A stretch of DNA of 64,000 nucleotides from Bacteroidota bacterium (GTDB lineage: Bacteria; Bacteroidota; Bacteroidia; Cytophagales; Cyclobacteriaceae). The notes below the pieces were generated by a model. It was not told the origin of the DNA. It worked only from the letters and a program-made list of their open reading frames with translations, and ran no database searches. This document shows, piece by piece, positions 52,791-60,370 of this stretch (its first letter is position 1; each line of letters begins with the position of its first letter). A program made the translations under genes and the position numbers. The stretch spans positions 62,001 through 126,000 of the forward strand of contig JAEYWY010000017.1 of assembly GCA_023428695.1 (NCBI GenBank), in the 5' to 3' direction.

Positions 52791-53951
52791 TTACGAAAAC
52801 GAAACGTTGAAAAGAAAATCAAGCTGACGTTCCGATACGCTGGCAGGCGTCCAACGCATGGCGGTGTTACGAAGTCTTACAAGAAGGGGATTCTCCAACT
52901 GTCCGACCCTTCCCATTTGCCACGACGTCTTGACGATACGCGTTGTCCGTGGGATGCGTAGCGATTCGTATTTTAAGAATGCGTCTCCATCAACCTCGTC
53001 CGAACCCATGAAGTTCGCCAGCACAACAGCATCTTCAATCGCCATGCAGGCTCCCTGTCCAAGGTTGGGTGTCGTCGCGTGAGCAGCGTCGCCAAGAAGG
53101 ACAACCCTTCCAAAATTGTATTGTGCAATAGGCTCGACGTCATGGATATCATTCCGGATCATTGCCTGAGATTGTGTGCTTCTGACAACCTCACCAACAG
53201 CAGGACTGAAGTCGCCGAACAATTTGGCCACGTCTTCAACGGTATAGCTGTCGTACCTGGTGTCTCTCTCGGTGGCATTGACGGTGGCGAACCAATATAT
53301 CTTGTTACCAGACACCGGCACCAGACCAAATCTCCTTCCGGTTCCCCAGAATTCGCTTGCCTCGTCGCGCTCGTGCCCGGCAGGTAGCCGATCCGTTATG
53401 CCACGCCAGCACGTGTATCCCGAGTACCTCAGCGTTGTCGTACCCGCAAGCCTCTTTCTGAAAAGCGAATGTATTCCATCGGCTGCAATTACCTGATCTG
53501 CTTCAAAGGTTGTTGAATCGCCAAAGGCCAGCGTTACTGAATCAGAGTTTACTTTGAAATCAACACACGCCTTGCCAGTCTGGAGAGTCCCAGGGCGCAG
53601 GGACGAGATCAGCACATTGTGCAGAACAGACCTTTGCAACGCGACTGAGTGACTTACTCCGAAGCGGGCACTAACGCGTTGACTATCGGTTGCGCTGAGG
53701 ATGCGGCCTGATTGATTGCGGATACAAAACCGCCTCAGTTCCGACCCCGCGTCAAGAATCTGACGCTCAAGTCCGATTTCCCGAAAAGCTTTGATAGCGT
53801 TGGCGGCCAGAACAATGCCGGCACCTAACGGGCGGATTTCCGGAGCGGATTCAAATACTACCGGTGAAAAGCCTTTCTTTTGCAAGGCAATGGCTACGGT
53901 GAGTCCACCGATTCCTCCACCGACAACTGCAATCCTTTGCGATCTAGTCAT
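52791..53951 (-). CDS. FAD-dependent monooxygenase (aromatic hydroxylase type)
   Basis: A 386-residue class A flavoprotein monooxygenase. IAVVGGGIGGLTVAIALQKKG binds the ADP of FAD, IAADGIHSLFRKRL-like QVIAADGIHSLFRK is the DG motif, and VVLLGDAAHATTPNLGQGACMAIEDAVVLA is the GD motif. The closest named group is salicylate/hydroxybenzoate hydroxylase-like; TetX relatives look similar. The substrate is unknown. Convergent with App1 gene. Confidence 0.87.
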   Translation of the reverse strand: MTRSQRIAVVGGGIGGLTVAIALQKKGFSPVVFESAPEIRPLGAGIVLAANAIKAFREIGLERQILDAGSELRRFCIRNQSGRILSATDSQRVSARFGVSHSVALQRSVLHNVLISSLRPGTLQTGKACVDFKVNSDSVTLAFGDSTTFEADQVIAADGIHSLFRKRLAGTTTLRYSGYTCWRGITDRLPAGHERDEASEFWGTGRRFGLVPVSGNKIYWFATVNATERDTRYDSYTVEDVAKLFGDFSPAVGEVVRSTQSQAMIRNDIHDVEPIAQYNFGRVVLLGDAAHATTPNLGQGACMAIEDAVVLANFMGSDEVDGDAFLKYESLRIPRTTRIVKTSWQMGRVGQLENPLLVRLRNTAMRWTPASVSERQLDFLFNVSFS

Positions 53952-54150
53952 AAATGCGTACTCCTCTTTGTTTGCTCTTCAGCATACGCCGCCTCAGACG
54001 TTCCTCATGAATCAATTGAAAAAAATTCGCCTGTGCTTGCTGAAACTGATAAACATAAGAGTTTACGACCTCATTTGAGTTGTTTCTCTGTTTCATACCA
54101 TAAATTCAAGTACTCATACGAGACGTAAACGACGCAGGTTTTATTTTTTT

Positions 54151-54888
54151 TCAGGAGCTGACGATGCTTCCATCACTCATTTCTATGATTCAGTCCGATT
54201 TTCGGGCAAACTCTTCGTCGTGTGTGACGGCAATAATGGTCTGCTGATAGACTGACGTGCGTTCCCGGAATATATCAAAAACGATATGCGAATTATGGGA
54301 ATCAAGGTTTCCGGTAGGCTCGTCGCCCATGACTATCTCGGGATCGTTGATTAATGCTCGGGCAATAGCGACACGCTGCTGCTGCCCACCCGACAACTTG
54401 TTCGTCGGCTTAAGTGCCTGATCTTTGACCCCCAGAATCCGGAGTTTCTCATACGCACGCTGTTCAATTTCCTCGCGTGAGTATCGCCCCAGTTTCAGCG
54501 CAGGAATCATCACGTTTTGCAGCGCTGTGAATTCAGGCAACAGATAGTGAAACTGAAATACAAAGCCGATGTTTCTGTTTCTAAAAGCAGTCAGAAAATT
54601 CTGGTCTCTTCCTTTCAAATTTACTTCCGCTATTTCGAGCTCTCCTTCGTAATCGGTATCCATCGTATAGAGCGGAGCACCGGTATCAATTTCATCGCCG
54701 TCGTCTGCGAGTTTTTCCACTACATATCCATCCACCTGGGCGAACACCTCATATTCGTTTTGAGCGACGACATGACCGGAAGCGTATACGGCTTCGATCA
54801 ATGGTTTTTGTTCCGGCCTGACGATTTGTTCACCGTTTTGGCAGGCAGACAGTAACGAGGCTATCAGAAGGATAAGCAATCTGCTCAT
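54151..54888 (-). pseudogene. Chimeric efflux adaptor/ABC ATPase (Walker A deleted, premature stop)
   Basis: Residues 1-16 are a lipoprotein signal with lipobox LLSAC (Cys16). Residues 17-77 match the N-terminal lipoyl-like part of an efflux membrane-fusion protein (VYASGHVVAQNEYEVFAQVDGYVVEKL). From about residue 81 the sequence is the C-terminal part of a LolD/MacB ATPase: Q-loop FVFQFHYLLPEF, signature LSGGQQQRVAIARAL, Walker B IVMGDEPTGNLD and VTHDEE. Walker A is absent. A TGA at 54190-54192 cuts the frame; past it the same frame reads IIEMSDGSIVSS to a second stop at 54151-54153. Probably a deletion remnant of an efflux operon. Confidence 0.85.
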
Positions 54889-55054
54889 AAGGCATCCGCA
54901 ATTTTAGGGTGCTCGTCGAATTTCGCGCTCTTTGACTTGAAATACGATCGATTCGTGCGGAAGGTCACCGCTATCTATCAGAATGCTCAAAATGCGACCG
55001 GAGATTTGCGCATTCCGCATTATGCCGTTTTTCGGAACCGCGCAGGGCATAAAA

Positions 55055-55084
55055 AAAGCTGCCCTTTACGGCAGCTTTTTCTGA
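55055..55084 (-). terminator. Terminator of the peroxiredoxin gene
   Basis: Stem AAAGCTGCC / GGCAGCTTT (55055-55063, 55070-55078) with a 6-nt loop and T/A tracts; about 5-35 nt past the peroxiredoxin stop on the minus strand. Confidence 0.85.
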
Positions 55085-55088
55085 ATTG

Positions 55089-55721
55089 TTATACGTTTGG
55101 TTGTGGCGTTGTGCGCAGATAAGGTTTGATGCGCTTGTGGCCTTTGGGAAACTTCGCTGGAATTTCCTCATCCTTAACCGCACCGGTGATGATTACATCC
55201 TCACCATGTTTCCAGTTCGCCGGCGTGGCAACACTGTAATTGGCCGTGAGTTGAAGACTGTCAACCACGCGCAGAATTTCATCAAAGTTTCTGCCTGTTG
55301 ACGCAGGATACGTGATCATTAGTTTGATCTTCTTATCAGGTCCGATTACGAAAACAGAACGGACTGTGAATTTGTCAACGTTCGGGTGAACCATTCCGTA
55401 AAGGTTAGCCACCTTGAATTCGGGGTCAGCAATCAGCGGGTAGTTAACTTCTGTGCTCTGCGTTTCATTGATGTCGCCGATCCACTTAGTATGTGAATCG
55501 ATCGGATCAGCACTGATGGCAATCACCTTGCAATTTCGCTTCTGGAATTCCTTATCCAGTTTAGCCATCGCGCCAAGTTCGGTCGTACAAACCGGCGTGA
55601 AGTCAGCGGGGTGAGAGAAAAGGATTCCCCAGCCATTGCCAAGCCATTCATGAAAGTTGATCTTACCTTGTGTCGTTTCGGCTGTAAAATCGGGGGCGAC
55701 GTCACCAAGTCTAAGGGACAT
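55089..55721 (-). CDS. 1-Cys peroxiredoxin (Prx6 type)
   Basis: A 210-residue peroxidase. The peroxidatic Cys45 is in FTPVCTTELGAM, with Pro and Thr in the usual PxxxTxxC arrangement (PADFTPVC). WGILFSHPADFTPVC, SADPIDSHTKWIGDI and the long C-terminal arm are Prx6 signs. No resolving Cys in the usual 2-Cys position. It detoxifies H2O2 and alkyl hydroperoxides. A perfect -7 element lies 25 nt upstream. Confidence 0.92.
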   Translation of the reverse strand: MSLRLGDVAPDFTAETTQGKINFHEWLGNGWGILFSHPADFTPVCTTELGAMAKLDKEFQKRNCKVIAISADPIDSHTKWIGDINETQSTEVNYPLIADPEFKVANLYGMVHPNVDKFTVRSVFVIGPDKKIKLMITYPASTGRNFDEILRVVDSLQLTANYSVATPANWKHGEDVIITGAVKDEEIPAKFPKGHKRIKPYLRTTPQPNV

Positions 55722-55745
55722 AACTAATAAGGTTTAAAGGTTGAA

Positions 55746-55753
55746 CAAAAATA
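55746..55753 (-). promoter_or_regulatory. Bacteroidota -7 promoter of the peroxiredoxin gene
   Basis: Minus-strand TATTTTTG matches TAnnTTTG exactly; the gene starts 25 nt downstream. Confidence 0.6.
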
Positions 55754-55803
55754 CTAATCTACACAGAAGCGGGGATGACCCCGGTTGCGGCATATCAAAC
55801 CCA

Positions 55804-56244
55804 CTAACGCTTTTTTCGCGCAATAAGTTTGTTTTCCTGTTTAATAAGGGTTTCAAGTGTATCGGCCTTAAGTAACTCGACAGTTGCATTCCTGATGACC
55901 AGGAATGCATGCCGCACAGTACAAGTTTCTTCGTCTTCACATTCATCACAGGACTGGTAGAACCTGAACGTCGCGCATGGTAATGCTGCAATCGCTCCAT
56001 CGAACAGCCTCACTACTTCCGCCAGGTTGACCTCGGCCGGATTTCGTCTGAGAACATATCCGCCACCTTTTCCCTGCTTGCTGCCCAGAATACCAGCCCT
56101 TTTCAAGTCCAGCAAAATTCCCTCGAGGAATTTCTTTGGTATGTTGCATGCCTGGGAAATGTCTTTGATCAAAAACTTTTCTTCCGGACGCCTGGCCATG
56201 TGAACCAATGCGTGGATGGCATATTTACATTTTTTGGACAACAC
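55804..56244 (-). CDS. Rrf2-family transcriptional regulator
   Basis: A 146-residue Rrf2 winged-helix protein: LSKKCKYAIHALVHMAR opening, IPKKFLEGILLDLKRAGILGSKQGKGGGYVL in the HTH region, and a C-terminal cysteine set C90, C99, C102, C108 (SCDECEDEETC) that could bind an iron-sulfur cluster, as in IscR/NsrR, although the spacing is different. Probably a redox or iron-sulfur sensor. Upstream on the same strand as the peroxiredoxin gene, which may be a target (inferred). Confidence 0.87.
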   Translation of the reverse strand: MLSKKCKYAIHALVHMARRPEEKFLIKDISQACNIPKKFLEGILLDLKRAGILGSKQGKGGGYVLRRNPAEVNLAEVVRLFDGAIAALPCATFRFYQSCDECEDEETCTVRHAFLVIRNATVELLKADTLETLIKQENKLIARKKR

Positions 56245-56398
56245 CGCCGAAAGTTAATACATGAAAGGTATATGGAAAGGAGCGCGATTAGAATGGTTTT
56301 GACTAATCAAAATCAGAAAATCGTGCGTATATGGAAGTGTAAGAGGGTCATTGTAGTTGAATCGAATTGTTTCTAGATTAGCGCCCTCACAAATCACT

Positions 56399-56470
56399 GC
56401 CGAGGTAGCTCAGGGGTAGAGCAGCTGATTCGTAATCAGCAGGTCGTGGGTTCAAATCCCATTCTCGGCT
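56399..56470 (+). tRNA. tRNA-Thr (CGT)
   Basis: The cloverleaf is visible: acceptor GCCGAGG with the 3' arm TTCTCGGC, D-loop AGCTCAGGGGTAGAGC, anticodon stem GCTGA/TCAGC with loop TTCGTAA (anticodon CGT), and T-loop GGTTCAAATCC. The CCA end is not encoded. Confidence 0.93.
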
Positions 56471-56610
56471 CACTACCATTTACCAAACTTCCCTGGATAG
56501 AGCATCCCGCTTCGGCGGGAAGGGCCCGTGGGTCCGGAAGATGCCGGACAACCCTTTTCCAGCGCTTTCCACAGGTTTTCAAACTTTTCGAAAAAATCAG
56601 TTGTCTCATA

Positions 56611-56628
56611 AGATACCAATCGGTATCT
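56611..56628 (+). promoter_or_regulatory. TetR-type operator before the TetR gene
   Basis: AGATACC-AATC-GGTATCT, a perfect 7-bp inverted repeat, 9 nt before the TetR ATG. The same sequence recurs at 57244-57260. Confidence 0.8.
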
Positions 56629-56636
56629 TTATCATT

Positions 56637-57227
56637 ATGAGGGACGCCGACGTCACAATTGAGCGCATTCTGGATAAATCCGGTGAACTGTTTAACACCA
56701 GGGGTTATAAGGCTACCTCCCTTAGCGAGATCACATCGTTAACAGGTCTTACCAAGGGCGCTATCTACCGGCATTTTGAAAGTAAGGACGACCTTGAAAG
56801 AAAAACACTTCATCACCTTTCAGGAAAAATGTATGAGAAGATGAAGGCGGTGATAAAGACCGAACCGACCGCCGGAAAAAAGCTGCAAGCGATCTTTGCG
56901 TTCTTCAATTCGTATATAACTGATCCCCCGATAGCAGGCGGGTGCCCGCTGCTAAACGTCGCCATCGAATCCGATGACGCGCATCCAAAACTTCGGAAGG
57001 GTGCCCTCGAAATCCTGGACACGCTCCGCGATTCCATTATCAGAATTCTGGACAACGGGATTAAGCACAACCAAATCCGCGAAGACATCGACCGGAACTA
57101 CTATGCCACAGTAATCATTGCCTCCCTTGAAGGTGCCATTATGATGAGCAAGCTTAGGGGAAACAACGATGACATTCGCCTGGTGACCAGACACCTGGAT
57201 TCACTTGTTACAAAAATCGAACGTTAA
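56637..57227 (+). CDS. TetR/AcrR-family transcriptional regulator
   Basis: A 196-residue repressor. The N-terminal HTH spans about 30-49 (LSEITSLTGLTKGAIYRHFESKDDL). The C-terminal ligand domain has GGCPLLNVAIESDDAHP, a typical TetR_C (YsiA-like/AcrR) sequence. ATG at 56637 follows an operator; the open frame upstream reaches 56541, through the operator, and is not used. It likely represses itself and the hydrolase gene, since both carry the same palindrome. Confidence 0.9.
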   Translation: MRDADVTIERILDKSGELFNTRGYKATSLSEITSLTGLTKGAIYRHFESKDDLERKTLHHLSGKMYEKMKAVIKTEPTAGKKLQAIFAFFNSYITDPPIAGGCPLLNVAIESDDAHPKLRKGALEILDTLRDSIIRILDNGIKHNQIREDIDRNYYATVIIASLEGAIMMSKLRGNNDDIRLVTRHLDSLVTKIER

Positions 57228-57243
57228 ATTTTTTTCAACGTAT

Positions 57244-57260
57244 AGATACCAATCGGTATC
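57244..57260 (+). promoter_or_regulatory. Second TetR operator, before the hydrolase gene
   Basis: AGATACCAATCGGTATC is identical to the left 17 bases of the operator at 56611, and lies 14 nt before the hydrolase ATG at 57275. Confidence 0.8.
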
Positions 57261-57274
57261 ATAAAAAGAATGAT

Positions 57275-58153
57275 ATGACAAAGCAACTCATTCCCCTCCT
57301 TATGGGCCGCTACATTAACACGATGGCCCGAATCGCACCGGGAGTCGCAGGCGCCCATGGTTTTAGGCTTTTTTGTTACCCGTTCCGCCCGCCGCTTAAA
57401 AGCCATCAAAAATCATTTCTGTCTGCCGCAGCAACGTCGCGGCTAAGAATCGACTCACAGGAGATTCAGCTTTATCGCTGGGGAAATGGACCGCGGAAAG
57501 TGCTCTTCCTCCATGGCTGGCAAAGTCATACGTATCGCTGGAAGCCCCTCATAGACACGTTTTCTCATGATGATTATACCTTATACAGTCTCGATGCACC
57601 GGGTCACGGGATGAGCGCGGGAAGCATGCTCCACGTCCCGTTGTATAGCCGTGTCGTTGAAGCTGTCTTCGAAAAGCTTGGGCAATTCGACGCGGTTATT
57701 GGTCATTCGCTGGGTGCATTTACGTTGCTTTACACCAGCCATCATCACAAGGAGTTGCCCGTCGACAAGATGGTCCTTCTCGCTCCTCCGGGGGACGCGA
57801 CAGAGTTCATCAATTTCTATCGAAACGCACTCCGGCTGGATGATCGGTCACTCCGAAGAATCGAGAGTCATTTTGAAAAGGAGATCAAACGACCGGTTGC
57901 CTTTTTCTCAGCAAAGACATTCGCCGAAGCCCAGCGACGACCTGGCCTGATCATTCACGACCGCGAAGATGAGGATACCTCCTATACAAATTCCGTAGCG
58001 ATTCACGAAGCCTGGCCACAATCGAAACTGGTCATTACCAATGGCCTTGGACATAATCTGAAATCGCCCGACATCGCGAAACAGGTAGTGGAGTTTGTGA
58101 ACGTGAATGGAAAGGTTGAGGTGCGCACGAAAGCGGGAACAGAAGCCGGCTGA
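57275..58153 (+). CDS. Alpha/beta-fold hydrolase
   Basis: A 292-residue alpha/beta hydrolase. The oxyanion HG is at residues 80-81 (LFLHGWQSHT). The nucleophile elbow GHSLG is at 143-147 (Ser145). The catalytic Asp is probably in LIIHDREDEDT and the His is in GLGHNLKSP. The N-terminal 60 residues form an extra lead region. Substrate unknown; likely esterase or thioesterase. Its control by the adjacent TetR is supported by identical operators. Confidence 0.85.
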   Translation: MTKQLIPLLMGRYINTMARIAPGVAGAHGFRLFCYPFRPPLKSHQKSFLSAAATSRLRIDSQEIQLYRWGNGPRKVLFLHGWQSHTYRWKPLIDTFSHDDYTLYSLDAPGHGMSAGSMLHVPLYSRVVEAVFEKLGQFDAVIGHSLGAFTLLYTSHHHKELPVDKMVLLAPPGDATEFINFYRNALRLDDRSLRRIESHFEKEIKRPVAFFSAKTFAEAQRRPGLIIHDREDEDTSYTNSVAIHEAWPQSKLVITNGLGHNLKSPDIAKQVVEFVNVNGKVEVRTKAGTEAG

Positions 58154-58178
58154 GATTTCAGCCAGAACAAAGAAAAAG

Positions 58179-58260
58179 TGCCGAAGGAGGGACTCGAACC
58201 CTCATGTCTTGCGACACACGCCCCTGAAACGTGCGTGTCTACCAATTTCACCACTTCGGC
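58179..58260 (-). tRNA. tRNA-Leu (CAG)
   Basis: Minus-strand cloverleaf: GCCGAAG acceptor, D-loop GGTGAAATTGGTAGAC, anticodon loop TTCAGGG (CAG), a long variable arm as expected for leucine, and T-loop GGTTCGAGTCC. No CCA encoded. Confidence 0.9.
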
Positions 58261-58269
58261 GGCAGAGAT

Positions 58270-58379
58270 GGTTTCAAGTTTCAAATTTGAAAGTTTCAGA
58301 AGGAAAGTCCCAAGTTGAAAGTTGAAGCCTGGAGTTTCAAGGATCAAGTTTCAGGGAAAACTCCTTGAAACTTGAAACC
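58270..58379. repeat. 110-bp element with perfect 15-bp inverted ends, between two tRNA-Leu genes
   Basis: GGTTTCAAGTTTCAA (58270-58284) and its exact reverse complement TTGAAACTTGAAACC (58365-58379) enclose a segment dense in GTTTCA/TGAAAC units (about seven in the element, and another just outside). A related cluster lies at 37331-37362. It could be a hairpin, a processing site or a small repeat element. Confidence 0.8.
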
Positions 58380-58398
58380 TATTGTTGAAACTGAATTG

Positions 58399-58482
58399 TG
58401 CCCAGGACTGGACTCGAACCAGCACACCGGTAAAGGCACTACCCCCTCAAAGTAGCGTGTCTACCAATTTCACCACCTGGGC
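58399..58482 (-). tRNA. tRNA-Leu (GAG)
   Basis: Minus-strand cloverleaf: GCCCAGG acceptor, D-loop GGTGAAATTGGTAGAC, anticodon loop TTGAGGG (GAG), long variable arm and T-loop GGTTCGAGTCC. No CCA encoded. Confidence 0.9.
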
Positions 58483-58574
58483 TTTTAATACCTCTGAGGC
58501 ATTAAGGGCGACAAAGGTAAAAACGTTTCGTTAAATTTCACAACTGGCAGCAAGGTATTAAGCCGCCAACGAAC

Positions 58575-60305
58575 TTATTTTAGCCACCCCTCAACTTCCT
58601 CCATTGTGGGGTTTTTCACGTTTTCCAGCTTCAGCTTCTTGCGTGTTCCGCAGACATCATTGAAGAGTTTGGCGGCCTTTATGCCTTTCATTTGGGTAAC
58701 CGATTGAATGCCAAGCTTCTCAAGAACCGGAATCAGATCGCTCCGAACACCGGCGGCCTCAAATTCTGCCGGATTAAAGCCAGCAGCTGGCTTTTCGGGT
58801 TTCATTTGCGGGAAGAAGAGTACATCCTGGATCGAATTACTATTGGTCATGATCATCGCCAACCGGTCAATACCAATTCCTAAACCTGCTGTTGGCGGCA
58901 TTCCGAATTCAAGCGCACGCAGGAAGTCTTCATCCAGCGTCATCGCCTCCTCGTCACCGCGTTTGCCGAGTTCCAGTTGTTGCTCAAACCGCTCGCGCTG
59001 ATCAATCGGGTCGTTCAGTTCAGAAAACGCATTCGCGATTTCTTTGCGATTGCAAATCGCTTCGAAACGTTCCACCAAGCCCTCCTTCGTTCTGTGCTTC
59101 TTGGCCAGCGGCGACATTTCGACTGGATAGTCTATTATGAATGTTGGCTGAATTAAATTCGGTTCGCACGTCTCACCAAAGATCTGATCGATCAACTTGC
59201 CTTTGCCCATCGTCTCGTCCATCGGCACGTTAAGCTTGCGGCAGGTATCGCGTAAACCAACTTCATCCATTTCTGAAATATCGATACCGGTGAAGTGCTG
59301 GATTGCTTCATACATCGTGTAGCGCTTCCAGGGACGTTTGAAGTCAATGATGTTCTCTCCAACACGAACCTGCGTCGTGCCGTGCAAATCAATCGCCACT
59401 TTCTCGATCATCTCTTCAACCAACTCCATCATCCAGTTATAATCCTTGTATGCCACATACAGCTCAACCTGAGTGAACTCGGGGTTGTGAAAACGCGACA
59501 TACCTTCGTTTCTGAAGTCTTTCGAGAATTCGTACACGCCATTAAATCCACCGACGATCAGGCGCTTCAGATACAACTCATTGGCAATACGCAGATAGAG
59601 CGTCATCTCAAGCGTATTGTGAAATGTCTTGAACGGTCTTGCGGCAGCACCGCCGTAAAGAGGCTGCAATACCGGTGTTTCCACCTCAAGGTAGCCGCGT
59701 TCGTTAAGATACTGGCGCATCGAATTCACAAGCTGCGTGCGTTTGATAAACGTATCCCGTGTTTCGGGATTCACAATCAAATCGACATAACGCATACGAT
59801 AACGCTGCTCCGGGTCGGTGAACGCATCATGTCGGACAATATTCCCCTGCTCATCCTCCGTCTCCTTGACAACCGGAAGTGGTCGCAATGCCTTTGCAAG
59901 GACGTTCAGTGACGTCACGTGAATAGATATCTCACCGGTCTGTGTCGTAAATACATATCCTTTCACGCCGATGATATCGCCAATATCGAGTAGCTTTTTG
60001 AATACTGTATTGTAGAGGGTCTTGTCTTCGCCCGGGCATATATCGTCGCGACGGACATAGATCTGAATACGACCCTTCTCATCCTGAAGCTCGGCAAAAG
60101 AAGCGTTTCCCATGATGCGGCGGCTCATGATTCGCCCCGCTATGGATACATTCTTGTAGTCAAGTTTCGTACGTGGATAGTTCTCGAGGATGTCGGCGCT
60201 GCTTGCGTTGACTTCAAACAGATCCGCCGGGTATGGATTAATCCCGAGCTTTTCGAGTTCGGTTTTACTCTGGCGACGGAAGAGTTCCTGTTCGCTTAAT
60301 TGCAT
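58575..60305 (-). CDS. lysS: Lysyl-tRNA synthetase with C-terminal extension
   Basis: A 576-residue class II LysRS that charges tRNA-Lys. The OB-fold anticodon domain is N-terminal (RIMSRRIMGNASFAELQDEKG), then motif 2 FRNEGMSRFHNPEFTQVE and motif 3 GLGIGIDRLAMIM near the C-terminus. After the usual end FFPQMKPE another roughly 70 residues follow, with a helix-hairpin-helix-like pattern (RSDLIPVLEKLGIQSVTQMK). This tail is known from Bacteroidota LysRS. A perfect -7 element lies just upstream. Confidence 0.95.
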   Translation of the reverse strand: MQLSEQELFRRQSKTELEKLGINPYPADLFEVNASSADILENYPRTKLDYKNVSIAGRIMSRRIMGNASFAELQDEKGRIQIYVRRDDICPGEDKTLYNTVFKKLLDIGDIIGVKGYVFTTQTGEISIHVTSLNVLAKALRPLPVVKETEDEQGNIVRHDAFTDPEQRYRMRYVDLIVNPETRDTFIKRTQLVNSMRQYLNERGYLEVETPVLQPLYGGAAARPFKTFHNTLEMTLYLRIANELYLKRLIVGGFNGVYEFSKDFRNEGMSRFHNPEFTQVELYVAYKDYNWMMELVEEMIEKVAIDLHGTTQVRVGENIIDFKRPWKRYTMYEAIQHFTGIDISEMDEVGLRDTCRKLNVPMDETMGKGKLIDQIFGETCEPNLIQPTFIIDYPVEMSPLAKKHRTKEGLVERFEAICNRKEIANAFSELNDPIDQRERFEQQLELGKRGDEEAMTLDEDFLRALEFGMPPTAGLGIGIDRLAMIMTNSNSIQDVLFFPQMKPEKPAAGFNPAEFEAAGVRSDLIPVLEKLGIQSVTQMKGIKAAKLFNDVCGTRKKLKLENVKNPTMEEVEGWLK

Positions 60306-60319
60306 ATCTGAAATTTTGG

Positions 60320-60327
60320 CAAAAATA
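60320..60327 (-). promoter_or_regulatory. Bacteroidota -7 promoter of lysS
   Basis: Minus-strand TATTTTTG fits TAnnTTTG exactly, 15 nt upstream of the lysS ATG; the leader would be short. Confidence 0.6.
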
Positions 60328-60370
60328 CGCTAATTGTGGAGAAAAGGAAGCTGCAAATTCAGCGCGTAGA

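Noticed and set aside
56399..56470. tRNA-Thr as a possible integration site
   Set aside because: No integrase, direct repeat of the tRNA 3' end or phage-like genes were seen around it.
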